A stretch of DNA of 64,000 bases from NCBI RefSeq assembly GCF_034676705.1, contig NZ_JAUCBS010000013.1, forward strand, positions 2,150,501-2,214,500, given 5' to 3'. Under the pieces are notes generated by a model. The model was given only the letters and a program-made list of their open reading frames with translations. It was not told the DNA's origin and did no database searches. The position numbers and the translations under genes are program-made. This stretch comes from Gemmobacter sp. (GTDB lineage Bacteria > Pseudomonadota > Alphaproteobacteria > Rhodobacterales > Rhodobacteraceae). Of the stretch, positions 24,189-33,191 are shown piece by piece. How positions within the stretch are numbered: position 1 is the stretch's first letter; the number at the start of each line of letters is the position of its first letter.

Positions 24189-25421
24189 CTAGATCTTCAT
24201 GTCAAAGCCAAGGTGCCTGGCCACCGTGAAGATATCCTTGTCGCCCCGACCCGACAGGTTGACCACGATGATCTGGTCCTTGGGCAGGGTCGGGGCCAGC
24301 TTGGCCGCCTGGGCCAGCGCATGCGAGGATTCCAGCGCCGGGATGATGCCTTCCTGCGCGCAGCACAGCTGGAACGCCTCCAGCGCCTCGGCATCGGTGA
24401 TCGACACATATTCGACGCGGCCGATATCGTGCAGCCAGGAATGTTCCGGCCCGATGCCGGGGTAATCGAGGCCGGCCGAGATGGAATAGCCTTCCAGGAT
24501 CTGCCCATCGGCATCCTGCAACAGATAGGTGCGGTTGCCGTGCAGCACGCCGGGCCGGCCGCCGGTCAGGCTGGCGCAATGTTCCATGCGGTCGTCCACG
24601 CCCTTGCCGCCCGCCTCGACCCCGACGATGCGCACCGAAGCGTCATCAAGGAACGGGTGGAACAGGCCCATGGAGTTCGATCCGCCGCCGACGGCGGCCA
24701 CCAGCACGTCGGGCAGACGGCCTGCGCCCTCTTGCTCCTCCAGCTGCCAGCGGGTTTCGCGGCCGATGATCGACTGGAAGTCGCGCACCATCGCGGGGTA
24801 GGGGTGCGGGCCGGCCACGGTGCCGATGCAGTAGAACGTGTCGCGCACGTTGGTCACCCAGTCGCGCAGCGCATCGTTCATGGCATCCTTCAGCGTGCCG
24901 CGCCCCGAGGTCACCGGGATCACCTCGGCGCCCAGCAGGCGCATGCGGAACACGTTGGGCGCCTGACGTTCCACATCATGCGCGCCCATGTAGACGATGC
25001 ATTTCAGCCCGAACTTGGCGCAGACGGTGGCCGTGGCCACGCCATGCTGGCCCGCGCCTGTCTCGGCGATGATGCGTTCCTTGCCCATGCGGCGGGCCAG
25101 GATGATCTGGCCCAGCACGTTGTTGATCTTGTGCGCGCCGGTGTGGTTCAGTTCCTCGCGCTTGAGATATACCTTGGCACCGCCCAGGTGGCTGGTCAGC
25201 CGTTCCGCGAAATACAGCGGCGAGGGGCGGCCGACGTAATGCTTCCACAGATCGTCCATTTCCGCCCAGAAGGTGGGATCGGTCTTGGCGATGTCATACT
25301 GGCGTTCCAGTTCCAGGATCAGCGGCATCAGGGTTTCCGACACGAAACGCCCGCCGAAGATGCCAAAGCGGCCCGAGTCGTCCGGCCCGGTCATGTAGCT
25401 GTTGAGCGCAGTATCCGCCAT
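24189..25421 (-). CDS. trpB: Tryptophan synthase beta subunit
   Basis: A 410-residue PLP enzyme, which joins indole and L-serine to tryptophan in the alpha2-beta2 complex. The PLP lysine motif REELNHTGAHKINN (about 93-106), the glycine loop ETGAGQHGVA and the phosphate-binding GGGSNSMG are all present. The trpA and trpF genes are not adjacent on either side, so trpB stands apart here. The start at 25421 (MADTALNSYMTGPDD) fits the family. Confidence 0.96.
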   Translation of the reverse strand: MADTALNSYMTGPDDSGRFGIFGGRFVSETLMPLILELERQYDIAKTDPTFWAEMDDLWKHYVGRPSPLYFAERLTSHLGGAKVYLKREELNHTGAHKINNVLGQIILARRMGKERIIAETGAGQHGVATATVCAKFGLKCIVYMGAHDVERQAPNVFRMRLLGAEVIPVTSGRGTLKDAMNDALRDWVTNVRDTFYCIGTVAGPHPYPAMVRDFQSIIGRETRWQLEEQEGAGRLPDVLVAAVGGGSNSMGLFHPFLDDASVRIVGVEAGGKGVDDRMEHCASLTGGRPGVLHGNRTYLLQDADGQILEGYSISAGLDYPGIGPEHSWLHDIGRVEYVSITDAEALEAFQLCCAQEGIIPALESSHALAQAAKLAPTLPKDQIIVVNLSGRGDKDIFTVARHLGFDMKI

Positions 25422-25550
25422 GTCGTCCCCCTGAACTGTCGCCCCCATATAGCAGGCGGCGCGGGAATGGGAACAGGGCGGCGGAATGTGCAGCGCCGCG
25501 CAGGTTCCTGCGCGGCGCATGTCGTGATCCGGGGCAGGTGTGCGGCCGTA

Positions 25551-26093
25551 TCAGAACGGGATTTCGTCGTCGAAATCCGCGCCACGGCCACCGCCGCTGC
25601 CCTGGCCGCCGCCGTAGCCGCCCTGATCGCGCCCGCCGCCCTGGCTGCCGCCGTATCCGCCCTGGTCGCGCCCGCCACCATAGCCGCCACCGCCGCCCGC
25701 GCTGCCGCCTTCGTAGCCGCCGCTGCCGCCACCGCCTTCGCCGCGGCCGCCCAGCAGCGTCAGGTTGCCGTTATAGGGGCGCAGCACGATTTCGGTGGTA
25801 TAGCGGTCCTGGCCCGACTGGTCCTGCCATTTGCGGGTTTCCAGCTGGCCCTCGATATAGACGGTCGAACCCTTGCGCAGATATTGTTCGGCGATCTTGG
25901 CCAGCGGTTCGTTGAAGATCGCGACCGAATGCCATTCGGTGCGTTCCTTGCGTTCGCCGCTGGCCTTGTCGCGCCAGGTCTCGCTTGTCGCGATCCGCAG
26001 GTTCACCACCTTGCCACCGTTCTGAAAGCTGCGCACCTCGGGGTCGCGGCCCAGATTGCCGATGATGATGACCTTGTTGACCGAACCCGCCAT
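25551..26093 (-). CDS. ssb: Single-stranded DNA-binding protein
   Basis: A 180-residue SSB. The OB-fold occupies residues 1-110 (MAGSVNKVIIIGNLGRDPEVR..., TEWHSVAIFNE, STVYIEGQL). A Gly-rich disordered linker follows and the acidic tip is DFDDEIPF, which recruits partner proteins. The linker contains two copies of GGGRDQGGYGG. No GAAC-N7-GAAC box is visible upstream. Confidence 0.96.
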   Translation of the reverse strand: MAGSVNKVIIIGNLGRDPEVRSFQNGGKVVNLRIATSETWRDKASGERKERTEWHSVAIFNEPLAKIAEQYLRKGSTVYIEGQLETRKWQDQSGQDRYTTEIVLRPYNGNLTLLGGRGEGGGGSGGYEGGSAGGGGGYGGGRDQGGYGGSQGGGRDQGGYGGGQGSGGGRGADFDDEIPF

Positions 26094-26261
26094 AGGCTTC
26101 CCTTTCCGCTGTGGCCGGGGCTGCCCGGCGCTGTCGACCGGGTATAGCCCGGCCCTGCCGTGATCGCAATCGGCGCCGGGCCGCCGGCGGGAATTGCAGG
26201 GGTGGCGAAAGGGCGGATTTCGTCTATAGTCCGGCGCGGGACGATTGCGGGTGACTGGACG

Positions 26262-26873
26262 ATGCGGGCAATCTTGCTGGTTGCGGTGCTGGCGGGCCTT
26301 GGCTTGGGCGCCGGTGGGGCGATGGCACAGGGGCTGAAACCGGGCAAGGCGGCCAAGGGGCGCGATGCCCTGTTTTCGCAACAGGCGCGGCTGCTGGATT
26401 CGCGGCTGGCCAAGCAATATTCCAATTCGGTCACGCTGACGCCGAACGGCAAGAAGCAGAAATCCACCGCCTCGACCAGCGGGATGATCCCGCGCTATGC
26501 CGGGCGCTATCGCGGCGAATATCTGGCCACCGCGCGGGCCGCCGCGCAGCGCCATGGCATCCCCGAGGATCTGTTCCTGCGGCTGGTCCAGCAGGAATCG
26601 GGGTTCAACCCCGGCGCGGTTTCGCCCAAAGGGGCCACGGGGCTGGCACAGCTGATGCCCGATACCGCCCGCGGCCTGGGGGTGGATATCAACGATCCGC
26701 ACCAGAACCTGGATGGCGGCGCGCGCTATCTGAAACAGATGTATGGCCGGTTCGGCAACTGGCGCCATGCGCTGGCCGCCTATAATGCCGGCCCCGAGGC
26801 GGTGGCCAAGCACAACGGGATCCCGCCCTATGCGGAAACCCAGGCCTATGTCATCGCCATTCTGGGCAACTAG
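26262..26873 (+). CDS. Lytic transglycosylase (SLT domain)
   Basis: A 203-residue exported murein-cleaving enzyme with a signal peptide (1-22, ending GGAMA). The goose-lysozyme-like SLT domain covers about 85-203. Its catalytic Glu is in RLVQQESGFNPGAVSPKGATG, with GLAQLMPDTARGLGV and AAYNAGPEAV completing the fold. It is close to MltE/Slt-C types of minimal length. TATAGT just upstream (26225-26230) could be a -10 box. Confidence 0.85.
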   Translation: MRAILLVAVLAGLGLGAGGAMAQGLKPGKAAKGRDALFSQQARLLDSRLAKQYSNSVTLTPNGKKQKSTASTSGMIPRYAGRYRGEYLATARAAAQRHGIPEDLFLRLVQQESGFNPGAVSPKGATGLAQLMPDTARGLGVDINDPHQNLDGGARYLKQMYGRFGNWRHALAAYNAGPEAVAKHNGIPPYAETQAYVIAILGN

Positions 26874-26888
26874 GACAGGACTTCACCG

Positions 26889-27224
26889 ATGGCCGATCTT
26901 ACGCTGTATGGCATTCCCACCTGCGACACCTGCAAGAAGGCGCAGAAGGCGCTGGTCAATGCCGGCCATGCCGTCACGTTCCGCGATGTGCGGATGGCCC
27001 CGCTGTCCGAGGCCGAGATCGACGAGCTGGTCACCGAATTCGGTCCGGCGATCATCAACCGCCAGTCCACAACTTGGCGGTCGCTGTCGGATTTCCTGCG
27101 GGAATCGGACCCCGAGGCACAGCTGGCCGCCCAACCCACGCTGATGAAGCGCCCGGTGATCCGGGGGGCGGGTGGCCTGACATTGGGCTGGACCCCCGAG
27201 GTGGCGACGGGTTACGGAGCCTGA
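26889..27224 (+). CDS. ArsC/Spx-family protein (YffB-like)
   Basis: A 111-residue thioredoxin-fold protein. The redox motif GIPTCDTCKKAQKAL has a CxxC at C12 and C15, and a later LMKRPVIR contains the conserved cis-Pro. True arsenate reductases share the fold, but the TCDTCKKA form fits the YffB-like subgroup of unclear function, and no other ars genes are near. It begins 15 bp after the lytic transglycosylase stop. Confidence 0.75.
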   Translation: MADLTLYGIPTCDTCKKAQKALVNAGHAVTFRDVRMAPLSEAEIDELVTEFGPAIINRQSTTWRSLSDFLRESDPEAQLAAQPTLMKRPVIRGAGGLTLGWTPEVATGYGA

Positions 27225-27267
27225 GGGCGCGCGGCGGGCCCTCAGCCTGAACGGAGTTGTGGTGGCA

Positions 27268-27327
27268 TGGCGGGGTGAACCCCGCCCTACGCCCAGCCGA
27301 TCCGGTAGGGCGGGGTTCACCCCGCCA
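27268..27327. repeat. Perfect 23-bp inverted repeat between convergent genes
   Basis: Arms at 27268-27290 and 27305-27327 are exact reverse complements of 23 bp, with a 14-base loop. The arm contains GGCGGGGTGAACCCCGCC, itself a near-palindrome. It lies between the ArsC-like gene and aroQ, which converge. It could stop transcription in both directions, although there is no T-tract. The sequence resembles REP-like elements common in GC-rich genomes. Confidence 0.75.
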
Positions 27328-27333
27328 CGGGAT

Positions 27334-27768
27334 TTACCCGATCAGCCGCGCCAGCCGCTGCACGGCCAGTTCATAGCCCTGCACGCCGCAGCCCGCGATC
27401 ACGCCTTCGGCGCGCAGGCTGACATAGGAATGGTGCCGGAACGATTCGCGCTTGTGGATGTTCGAGATATGCACCTCGATCACCGGCGCCTCGAAAGCGT
27501 TCAGCGCATCCAGCAGCGCGACCGAGGTATGGGTGAAGGCGCCGGGGTTGATCAGGATCCCCGCCATCTGCCCGCGGGCCTGATGCACCCAGTCGATCAG
27601 TTCGTATTCCCGGTTCGACTGATGCGCCACCAGTCCCAGGCCAAAGCCCTGCGCCAGTCTGGTGCAGGCCGCGACCACATCGGCCAGCGTCTCGCGCCCG
27701 TAGATCTCGGGCTGGCGCTGTCCCAGCAGGTTCAGGTTGGGGCCGTTCAGCAGCAGGATCTGGCGCAT
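27334..27768 (-). CDS. aroQ: 3-dehydroquinate dehydratase, type II
   Basis: A 144-residue dodecameric-type enzyme of the shikimate pathway. Landmarks are ILLLNGPNLNLLGQRQPEIYG (with the catalytic Tyr of the lid loop), HQSNREYELIDWVHQA, NPGAFTHTSVALLDA and EVHISNIHKRESFRHHSY. The length is normal for type II. It is separated by 15 bp from the cupin gene upstream, probably in one unit with pgk. Confidence 0.95.
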   Translation of the reverse strand: MRQILLLNGPNLNLLGQRQPEIYGRETLADVVAACTRLAQGFGLGLVAHQSNREYELIDWVHQARGQMAGILINPGAFTHTSVALLDALNAFEAPVIEVHISNIHKRESFRHHSYVSLRAEGVIAGCGVQGYELAVQRLARLIG

Positions 27769-27783
27769 TGTGACCTCCGGGGA

Positions 27784-28206
27784 TCAGGCGCGGGGAATGT
27801 CGAAGCCGGGTGGGGCGAGGGTGAACCCCTCGAACCGGAACCCGGGCGAAACGGTGCAGGAGACCAGCGTGTAATCGCCGGTCGTGCGCGCCGCCTGCCA
27901 GTGGTGCGGCGGCACGATCAGCTGGGGCATCTGGCCTGCCAGCACATCGGGGCCCAGCACATGGTCGCGCGCGGGGCCGGCATCGGTTTCCGCCATGGAC
28001 AGGATCAGCGGGGCACCAGCGTGGAACAGCCAGATTTCGGTGGCATCCACCCGGTGCCAGTGGCTGACCTCGGCGGCCTGCAACAGGAACAGGATGGCGG
28101 TCGCCGTGGGGCGGCCATCATTTTCGGCCACCCAGGTCTGGCGATACCAGCCGCCTTCGGGATGGGGTTGCAGCCCCAGGCGGGCAATGATCGCCTGTGC
28201 GCTCAA
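27784..28206 (-). CDS. Cupin_5 (DUF985) family protein
   Basis: A 140-residue cupin-fold protein, with motifs LGLQPHPEGGWYRQTW and ILFLLQAAEVSHWHRVDATEIW typical of DUF985. The conserved His and Glu residues resemble a metal or sugar site, but the function is unknown. The likely start is a TTG at 28206 that overlaps the pgk stop (TTGA), implying translational coupling. A longer upstream frame inside pgk is unlikely. Confidence 0.8.
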   Translation of the reverse strand: MSAQAIIARLGLQPHPEGGWYRQTWVAENDGRPTATAILFLLQAAEVSHWHRVDATEIWLFHAGAPLILSMAETDAGPARDHVLGPDVLAGQMPQLIVPPHHWQAARTTGDYTLVSCTVSPGFRFEGFTLAPPGFDIPRA

Positions 28207-29396
28207 TGCTCCAGCGCCTCGACGCCGGGCAGGGGCTTGCCTTCCATCCATTCCAGGAAGGCGCCGCCGGCGGTGGAGATATAGCTGAACGCCTCGGCCA
28301 CGCCGGCCTTGTTCAGCGCTGCCACCGTATCGCCGCCCCCGGCGACCGAGATCAGCTTGCCCGCCGTCGTCAGCTCGGCCGCCTTGGCGGCGGCGGCGTT
28401 GGTGGCGGCATCGAAGGGTTCCAGTTCAAACGCGCCCAAGGGGCCGTTCCAGATCAGCGTGCGGCAGGTTTCGAACACCTGCGCGATGCTGGCCACCGCC
28501 CGCGGCCCGGCATCCAGGATCATCGCATCGGCCGGGCAGGCGGTCGCGGGCACGGTTTCATGCGCGGCATTCGCCTTGAACTCGCGCGCGACGACCACAT
28601 CCACCGGCAGGTGGATGGTGCAGCCCGCCGCCTTGGCCTTGGCCATGATGGCGCGGGCGGTATCGGCCATGTCGCGTTCGGCCAGGCTTTTGCCAACCTC
28701 GATCCCCTGCGCCACCAGGAAGGTGTTGGCCATGCCGCCGCCGATCACCAGATGGTTCACGCGCGTCACCAGATTGCCCAGCAGGTCGAGCTTGGTGGAA
28801 ACCTTGGCGCCGCCCACCACGGCGACCACCGGGCGCACAGGTGCGCCAAGGGCGGCATCCAGCGCGCGCAGTTCGGCCTGCATCTGGCGCCCGGCGCAGG
28901 CCGGCAGCAACCGCGCGATGCCATCGGTCGAGGCATGGGCGCGGTGCGCGGCGGAAAACGCATCGTTCACATAGACATCGCCAAGCGCCGCCAGCGAGGC
29001 GGCCATCATGGGATCGTTCTTTTCCTCGCCCGGGTGAAAACGGGTGTTTTCCAGCAGCACCACATCACCGGGACGCATGGCCGAAACCGCCTGCTTGGCC
29101 GGGCCGCCGATGCAATCTTCGGCAAAGGTCACGCGGTGGCCGGGCAGGGCGGCCTGCAACGCGGGGAACACCTGCGCCAGGCTCATTTCCGGCACGACCC
29201 TGCCCTTGGGCCGGTCGAAATGCGCCAGCAGCACCGGGCGCCCGCCCTTGGCGATCACGTCCCTGATGGTGGGGACGATCTTTTCGATCCGCGTGGCATC
29301 GGTCACCTTGCCGTCTTCGACCGGCACGTTGATGTCCACCCGGACAAGCACCGTCTTGTCCTTCAGGTCCATGTCGTCAAGCGTCTTCCAGGCCAT
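28203..29396 (-). CDS. pgk: Phosphoglycerate kinase
   Basis: A 397-residue glycolytic kinase that transfers phosphate between 1,3-bisphosphoglycerate and ADP. The N-terminal VLVRVDINVPVEDGKV, HFDRPKG, FHPGEEKNDP, VVGGAKVSTKLDLL and the C-terminal VAGGGDTVAAL are all standard. The start at 29396 (MAWKTLDDMDL) has GGAGAG upstream. It is divergent from the cyclophilin pair. Confidence 0.97.
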   Translation of the reverse strand: MAWKTLDDMDLKDKTVLVRVDINVPVEDGKVTDATRIEKIVPTIRDVIAKGGRPVLLAHFDRPKGRVVPEMSLAQVFPALQAALPGHRVTFAEDCIGGPAKQAVSAMRPGDVVLLENTRFHPGEEKNDPMMAASLAALGDVYVNDAFSAAHRAHASTDGIARLLPACAGRQMQAELRALDAALGAPVRPVVAVVGGAKVSTKLDLLGNLVTRVNHLVIGGGMANTFLVAQGIEVGKSLAERDMADTARAIMAKAKAAGCTIHLPVDVVVAREFKANAAHETVPATACPADAMILDAGPRAVASIAQVFETCRTLIWNGPLGAFELEPFDAATNAAAAKAAELTTAGKLISVAGGGDTVAALNKAGVAEAFSYISTAGGAFLEWMEGKPLPGVEALEH

Positions 29397-29516
29397 CGCA
29401 TCTCTCCGAAACGGTCGGTCCCTAATCCCAAGGGATCGCGGCAACGTCAACCGCTTTGGCCTTTTCCTTCGGCGGACTTCCCCCTAGTGTCGCGCGCGAG
29501 CATTAAGGAGGCACCC

Positions 29517-30026
29517 ATGGCCGAGATCAAGGATCCCGAAAACACCATCATCATGACGCTGAAGGACGGCGATGTGGTGATCGAACTGCTGCCGGCGGTG
29601 GCACCCAAGCATGCCGAGCGGATGAAGGCCCTGGCGCGGTCGGGCGCCTATGATGGCGTGGTGTTCCACCGCGTGATCGAAGGCTTCATGGCGCAGACCG
29701 GCGACGTGGAAAACGGCAATGCCGACAGCCCGGCGTTCAACATCCGCCGCGCGGGCACGGGCGGCAGCGACCTGCCCGATCTGCCGGCCGAATTTTCCAA
29801 GCTGCCGCACGACCGCGGCACGCTGGGCGCCGCCCGGTCGCAGAACCCCAACAGCGCGAACAGCCAGTTCTTCATCAACTTCAAGGACAACCATTTCCTG
29901 AACGGGCAATACACGGTCTATGGCCGGGTGATTGCCGGGATGGAATTCGTCGACAAGATCGTCCGTGGCGAGCCGCCGGCAAGCCCTGACAAGATGGTCA
30001 AGGTCAAGGTGGCCGCCGATGCGTAA
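29517..30026 (+). CDS. ppiB: Cytosolic peptidyl-prolyl cis-trans isomerase (cyclophilin)
   Basis: A 169-residue cyclophilin without a signal peptide. The catalytic region VVFHRVIEGFMAQTGDV contains the conserved Phe-His-Arg, followed by NSANSQFFINF and LNGQYTVYGRV. AAGGAG precedes the ATG at 29517. It overlaps the next gene, an exported paralogue, by 8 bp, so the pair covers cytosol and periplasm. Confidence 0.93.
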   Translation: MAEIKDPENTIIMTLKDGDVVIELLPAVAPKHAERMKALARSGAYDGVVFHRVIEGFMAQTGDVENGNADSPAFNIRRAGTGGSDLPDLPAEFSKLPHDRGTLGAARSQNPNSANSQFFINFKDNHFLNGQYTVYGRVIAGMEFVDKIVRGEPPASPDKMVKVKVAADA

Positions 30027-30573
30027 GCTGCTGGGCGCCATTGCCGTGCTGGGCCTGATGGCCGGCGCGGCAGTGGCCGGGCCGAAGCTGGCGATCGAGG
30101 TGTCGGGCGATGCCAAGGGCACAGTGGTGATCGACCTGCGCGACGACCTGGCGCCGAAGCATGTGGAACGCATCGTGGCGCTGGCCAAGGACGGCGCCTA
30201 TGATGGCGTGGCCTTTCACCGCGTGATCGAGGGTTTCATGGCCCAGACCGGCGATGTGGAATTCGGCAAGGGCGCCGACCTGTCGCGCGCCGGGATGGGC
30301 GGATCGGCGCTGCCCGACCTGAAGGCCGAATTCACCGCTGCCCCGTTCGACCGGGGCGTGGTGGGCATGGCGCGGTCGATGGACCCCGACAGCGCGAACA
30401 GCCAGTTCTTCATCATGTTCGCCCCGGCGCCGCATCTGAACGGGCAATATACCGTGGTCGGTCAGGTGGTGTCGGGCATGGAGGTGATCGACCAGATCAA
30501 GCGCGGCGGCGGCCAGTCCGGCGCCGTGCGCGGCGTGCCGGATGTGATGGCGAAGGTCACCGTCCAGCAATAA
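30019..30573 (+). CDS. Exported peptidyl-prolyl cis-trans isomerase (cyclophilin)
   Basis: A 184-residue cyclophilin with a signal peptide (1-20, ending GAAVA). It shares VAFHRVIEGFMAQTGDV and NSANSQFF with the preceding gene, so the two look like products of a tandem duplication. It presumably assists folding in the periplasm. It is translationally coupled to the upstream gene by an 8-bp overlap. Confidence 0.92.
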   Translation: MRKLLGAIAVLGLMAGAAVAGPKLAIEVSGDAKGTVVIDLRDDLAPKHVERIVALAKDGAYDGVAFHRVIEGFMAQTGDVEFGKGADLSRAGMGGSALPDLKAEFTAAPFDRGVVGMARSMDPDSANSQFFIMFAPAPHLNGQYTVVGQVVSGMEVIDQIKRGGGQSGAVRGVPDVMAKVTVQQ

Positions 30574-30580
30574 CGCGGAT

Positions 30581-30637
30581 GCGAGGGGCCGCGGCCCCTC
30601 GCGCTCTGCGCCCAAGGGGGCCGTCTGCCCCCTTGGG
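30581..30637. terminator. Double hairpin between cyclophilin and penicillin-acylase genes
   Basis: GCGAGGGGCC (30581-30590) pairs with GGCCCCTCGC (30593-30602). CCCAAGGGGGC (30611-30621) pairs with GCCCCCTTGGG (30627-30637). It lies between two convergent genes. It lacks the ATATCC core, but its second hairpin shares 17 bases with repeat copy D, so it is probably a relative of that family. Confidence 0.65.
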
Positions 30638-30656
30638 CCCCCTGCATCCGGTCCGC

Positions 30657-33116
30657 CTAGCGCGGGGTCAGGGTGGTGATGCCGACAGCCGCCGCCTTGG
30701 CCAGCCCGGTATCCAGCGACATCGGAATATATTCCCCCCGCCGCCACAGCTCCCCCAGATTGTCGTAGAACCGGCTGAGCGGGTGGCCCGACTGCCCGGT
30801 CGAGCTGATGAAGACCGAGCTGTCGGGATCGGCAAAGTCGTAGACGCCCCGATACCCTGCGCCATGGACGTTCTGGAACGGTTCGGGATCCTTGCCCGAG
30901 GTGCGGCCGCGCAGCAGGGTGAAATCGCCGCCCGAGGTCGATTGGCGGATGTTCACCAGGTATTTCAGCACCGCGACCTCGCCCAGCGTGGGGTGATCGT
31001 GGGTGGCCTGGTGCGCATCGCCCCAGCGCCAGCTGGCGATGGTGCTGCCGTAATGTTCCGACAGCCGCAACAGCGCCTCGTCCAGCGCGATGCGGGCGAT
31101 ATCGGCGCAGGTTTCCACCGGCGAGGACTGGATGATGTCGCACCATTTCGCCGCGCCATCCGTATTGCGGTAGACCCGTTCGATGAACACCGGCTGGGTA
31201 TGGCTGAATTCGTCGGCCAGCGGGCCCAGTTCGTCGCGGATCAGCTTGTCCTGCAATACGCGCAGCCACATCATGGCGATCAGCGGTTCGGGCAGATGTT
31301 CGTTCATCTCTCCGTTCCATTCGGCCAGCATGGCCAGCGCCTGCTGGCGGCGACGCTCGGGGGTGCCTTCGGGGGCCGGTTCGCCGGTGAACCACAGCTC
31401 CGCCCCGATCAGTGGCAGCAGCGTGCGCGCCACCGGGCTGACGGTATCCAGCTGCGCCTCGATGAAGCTGTCGCGGGTATGCACCTCGCGCATCTGCATC
31501 AGGCGCAGCCAGCGCTGGATGCGCTGGGTATCGCCCCATTCGAAGCTGACATGGTCGGGGAACGGGCGGTCGACCGTCTTGTTGTTGGTATTGCCCAGGA
31601 TGCCGCTGGTCGGATCGACAAAGCGGGGGTTGCTGTCATAGGGCAGCATCCCCTGCCAGCGGTTTTCCGCCAGCCAGCCGGGCGAGGGCATGCGCCCCTG
31701 GGTCTGGTGGCGCGGATCGCGTTTCGGCATCTTGCCGATGGTCACCATGGCGATGCCGTTGCGGTCGGCCAGCGTCACGTTCTGCGACGGCGCGGTGAAA
31801 TCGGCGCCCGCCGCGACCCCCTCGGCCACCGATTGGGCGCGCATCAGTTTCAGCGCCGCGGTCATGGAACGGTCGGCCGGATCCAGCACCGTCCAGCCCA
31901 GCGAGGCGACATGGCCGGGCGGGGTGATGCTGGCCAGGTCGTAATGCGTGCCGGGCAGCACGGGGCCGTTGTCGGACCAGCGCAGGGTCAGGGTCAGCGG
32001 CTCGGCATCCTTGATGGTGACGATGGAGCGGCGGGTCTGGAACGGTTTCCAGCCTTCGGGTGTCAGATAGTCCTCGGGCGCGTCGGGGTTCACCTTTTCG
32101 ATGAACACGTCCTGATCGTCGAGATAGCTGGAGGTCAGCGCCCAGCCGAAGCCTTCGGACCGGCCGGCCAGCAGCACCGGCATGCCCGGAATGGTGCCGC
32201 CGATGATGCCGCCGGATTTCAGCTCCAGCCTCGCCAGATACCAGATGGTCGGCGCGGTAAAGCCCAGATGCGGATCGTTGGCCAAGAGCGACCCGCCCGC
32301 CGCCGCGCGTTTCGGTGCCGCCGCCCAGGCGTTCGAGGCGCCGGCAAAGGGCATGCGGGGAAACGGGCTGAGCCGGTCTTCGGCCACCCGCAGCGGCGCA
32401 TGCGAGGGGATCACGCCGGGAAACAGGCTGGCGAAATCGGGCAGCGCCGCCACGCCCTTGCCCGGATCGTCGGGCAGCAGGTCGCGCAGCCGGTCCTGCC
32501 CCAGCAGCATCGAGACCCGGGCGCGCAGCACCTCGGCATCCAGATGGCCGGACAGCTGCAAGCCCATCAGCTTCATGATGGCGATGGAATCGGCCGGCTG
32601 CCAGACCGCGATCTGCGGATCGAACAGGAAGAATTCCGGCGCCCCGCGCCCCAGCGCCCCTTCGTTGACCTGCGCAAGCCAGGCGTTCACGCCGCGCGAA
32701 TAAGCCTCGAGCGCGGTCAGCGTTTCAGGATCCTGCTCCGCGACCGATTGGGTGGCCAGGCCATAGAGATCCAGCCGGCGCAACAGCTCGTCGATGCGGG
32801 CCGTTCGGGCGCCGAAAATCTCGGACAGCCGCCCCTGCGCGGTGCGGCGCATCAGCGTCATCTGCCACAGCCGGTCCTGCGCATGGGCAAAGCCCAGGCC
32901 GAAGAACACATCGGCATCGGTCTGGCCGAAGATATGCGGCACATTGGCATTGTTGCGCACGATTTCCATCGGCGCCGAAATGCCGTCCACCCGCCAGCCG
33001 GTATCGTAATCGGGGATCGAGCGGGTCAGCACCGTCCAGAGGAAAGCCAGGATCAGGGCGGTCAGCAGCACCAGACCGATGAAGATGCGCAAAAGCCAGC
33101 GGAAGGCGGTAGGCAT
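30657..33116 (-). CDS. Penicillin acylase family protein
   Basis: An 819-residue Ntn-hydrolase precursor with an N-terminal membrane or signal segment (about 8-30). The alpha-chain motif HIFGQTDADVFFGLGFAHAQDRLWQM (about 61-86) is followed by the processing site GASNAW. S261 would become the N-terminal nucleophile of the beta-chain, preceded by Ala-260. LANDPHLGF (the Asn and oxyanion region) and NTNNKT are present. Substrates in this family include penicillin G, cephalosporin side chains and acyl-homoserine lactones. Which applies is unknown, though acyl-homoserine-lactone acylases have this length. Confidence 0.87.
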   Translation of the reverse strand: MPTAFRWLLRIFIGLVLLTALILAFLWTVLTRSIPDYDTGWRVDGISAPMEIVRNNANVPHIFGQTDADVFFGLGFAHAQDRLWQMTLMRRTAQGRLSEIFGARTARIDELLRRLDLYGLATQSVAEQDPETLTALEAYSRGVNAWLAQVNEGALGRGAPEFFLFDPQIAVWQPADSIAIMKLMGLQLSGHLDAEVLRARVSMLLGQDRLRDLLPDDPGKGVAALPDFASLFPGVIPSHAPLRVAEDRLSPFPRMPFAGASNAWAAAPKRAAAGGSLLANDPHLGFTAPTIWYLARLELKSGGIIGGTIPGMPVLLAGRSEGFGWALTSSYLDDQDVFIEKVNPDAPEDYLTPEGWKPFQTRRSIVTIKDAEPLTLTLRWSDNGPVLPGTHYDLASITPPGHVASLGWTVLDPADRSMTAALKLMRAQSVAEGVAAGADFTAPSQNVTLADRNGIAMVTIGKMPKRDPRHQTQGRMPSPGWLAENRWQGMLPYDSNPRFVDPTSGILGNTNNKTVDRPFPDHVSFEWGDTQRIQRWLRLMQMREVHTRDSFIEAQLDTVSPVARTLLPLIGAELWFTGEPAPEGTPERRRQQALAMLAEWNGEMNEHLPEPLIAMMWLRVLQDKLIRDELGPLADEFSHTQPVFIERVYRNTDGAAKWCDIIQSSPVETCADIARIALDEALLRLSEHYGSTIASWRWGDAHQATHDHPTLGEVAVLKYLVNIRQSTSGGDFTLLRGRTSGKDPEPFQNVHGAGYRGVYDFADPDSSVFISSTGQSGHPLSRFYDNLGELWRRGEYIPMSLDTGLAKAAAVGITTLTPR

Positions 33117-33191
33117 TGGGGCTTTGCTCCGGCGTCGGGTCGGGGTAACGGATGGCCGGACGGTAGACCAAAGCGAAAGCGGGGGGAAGGC

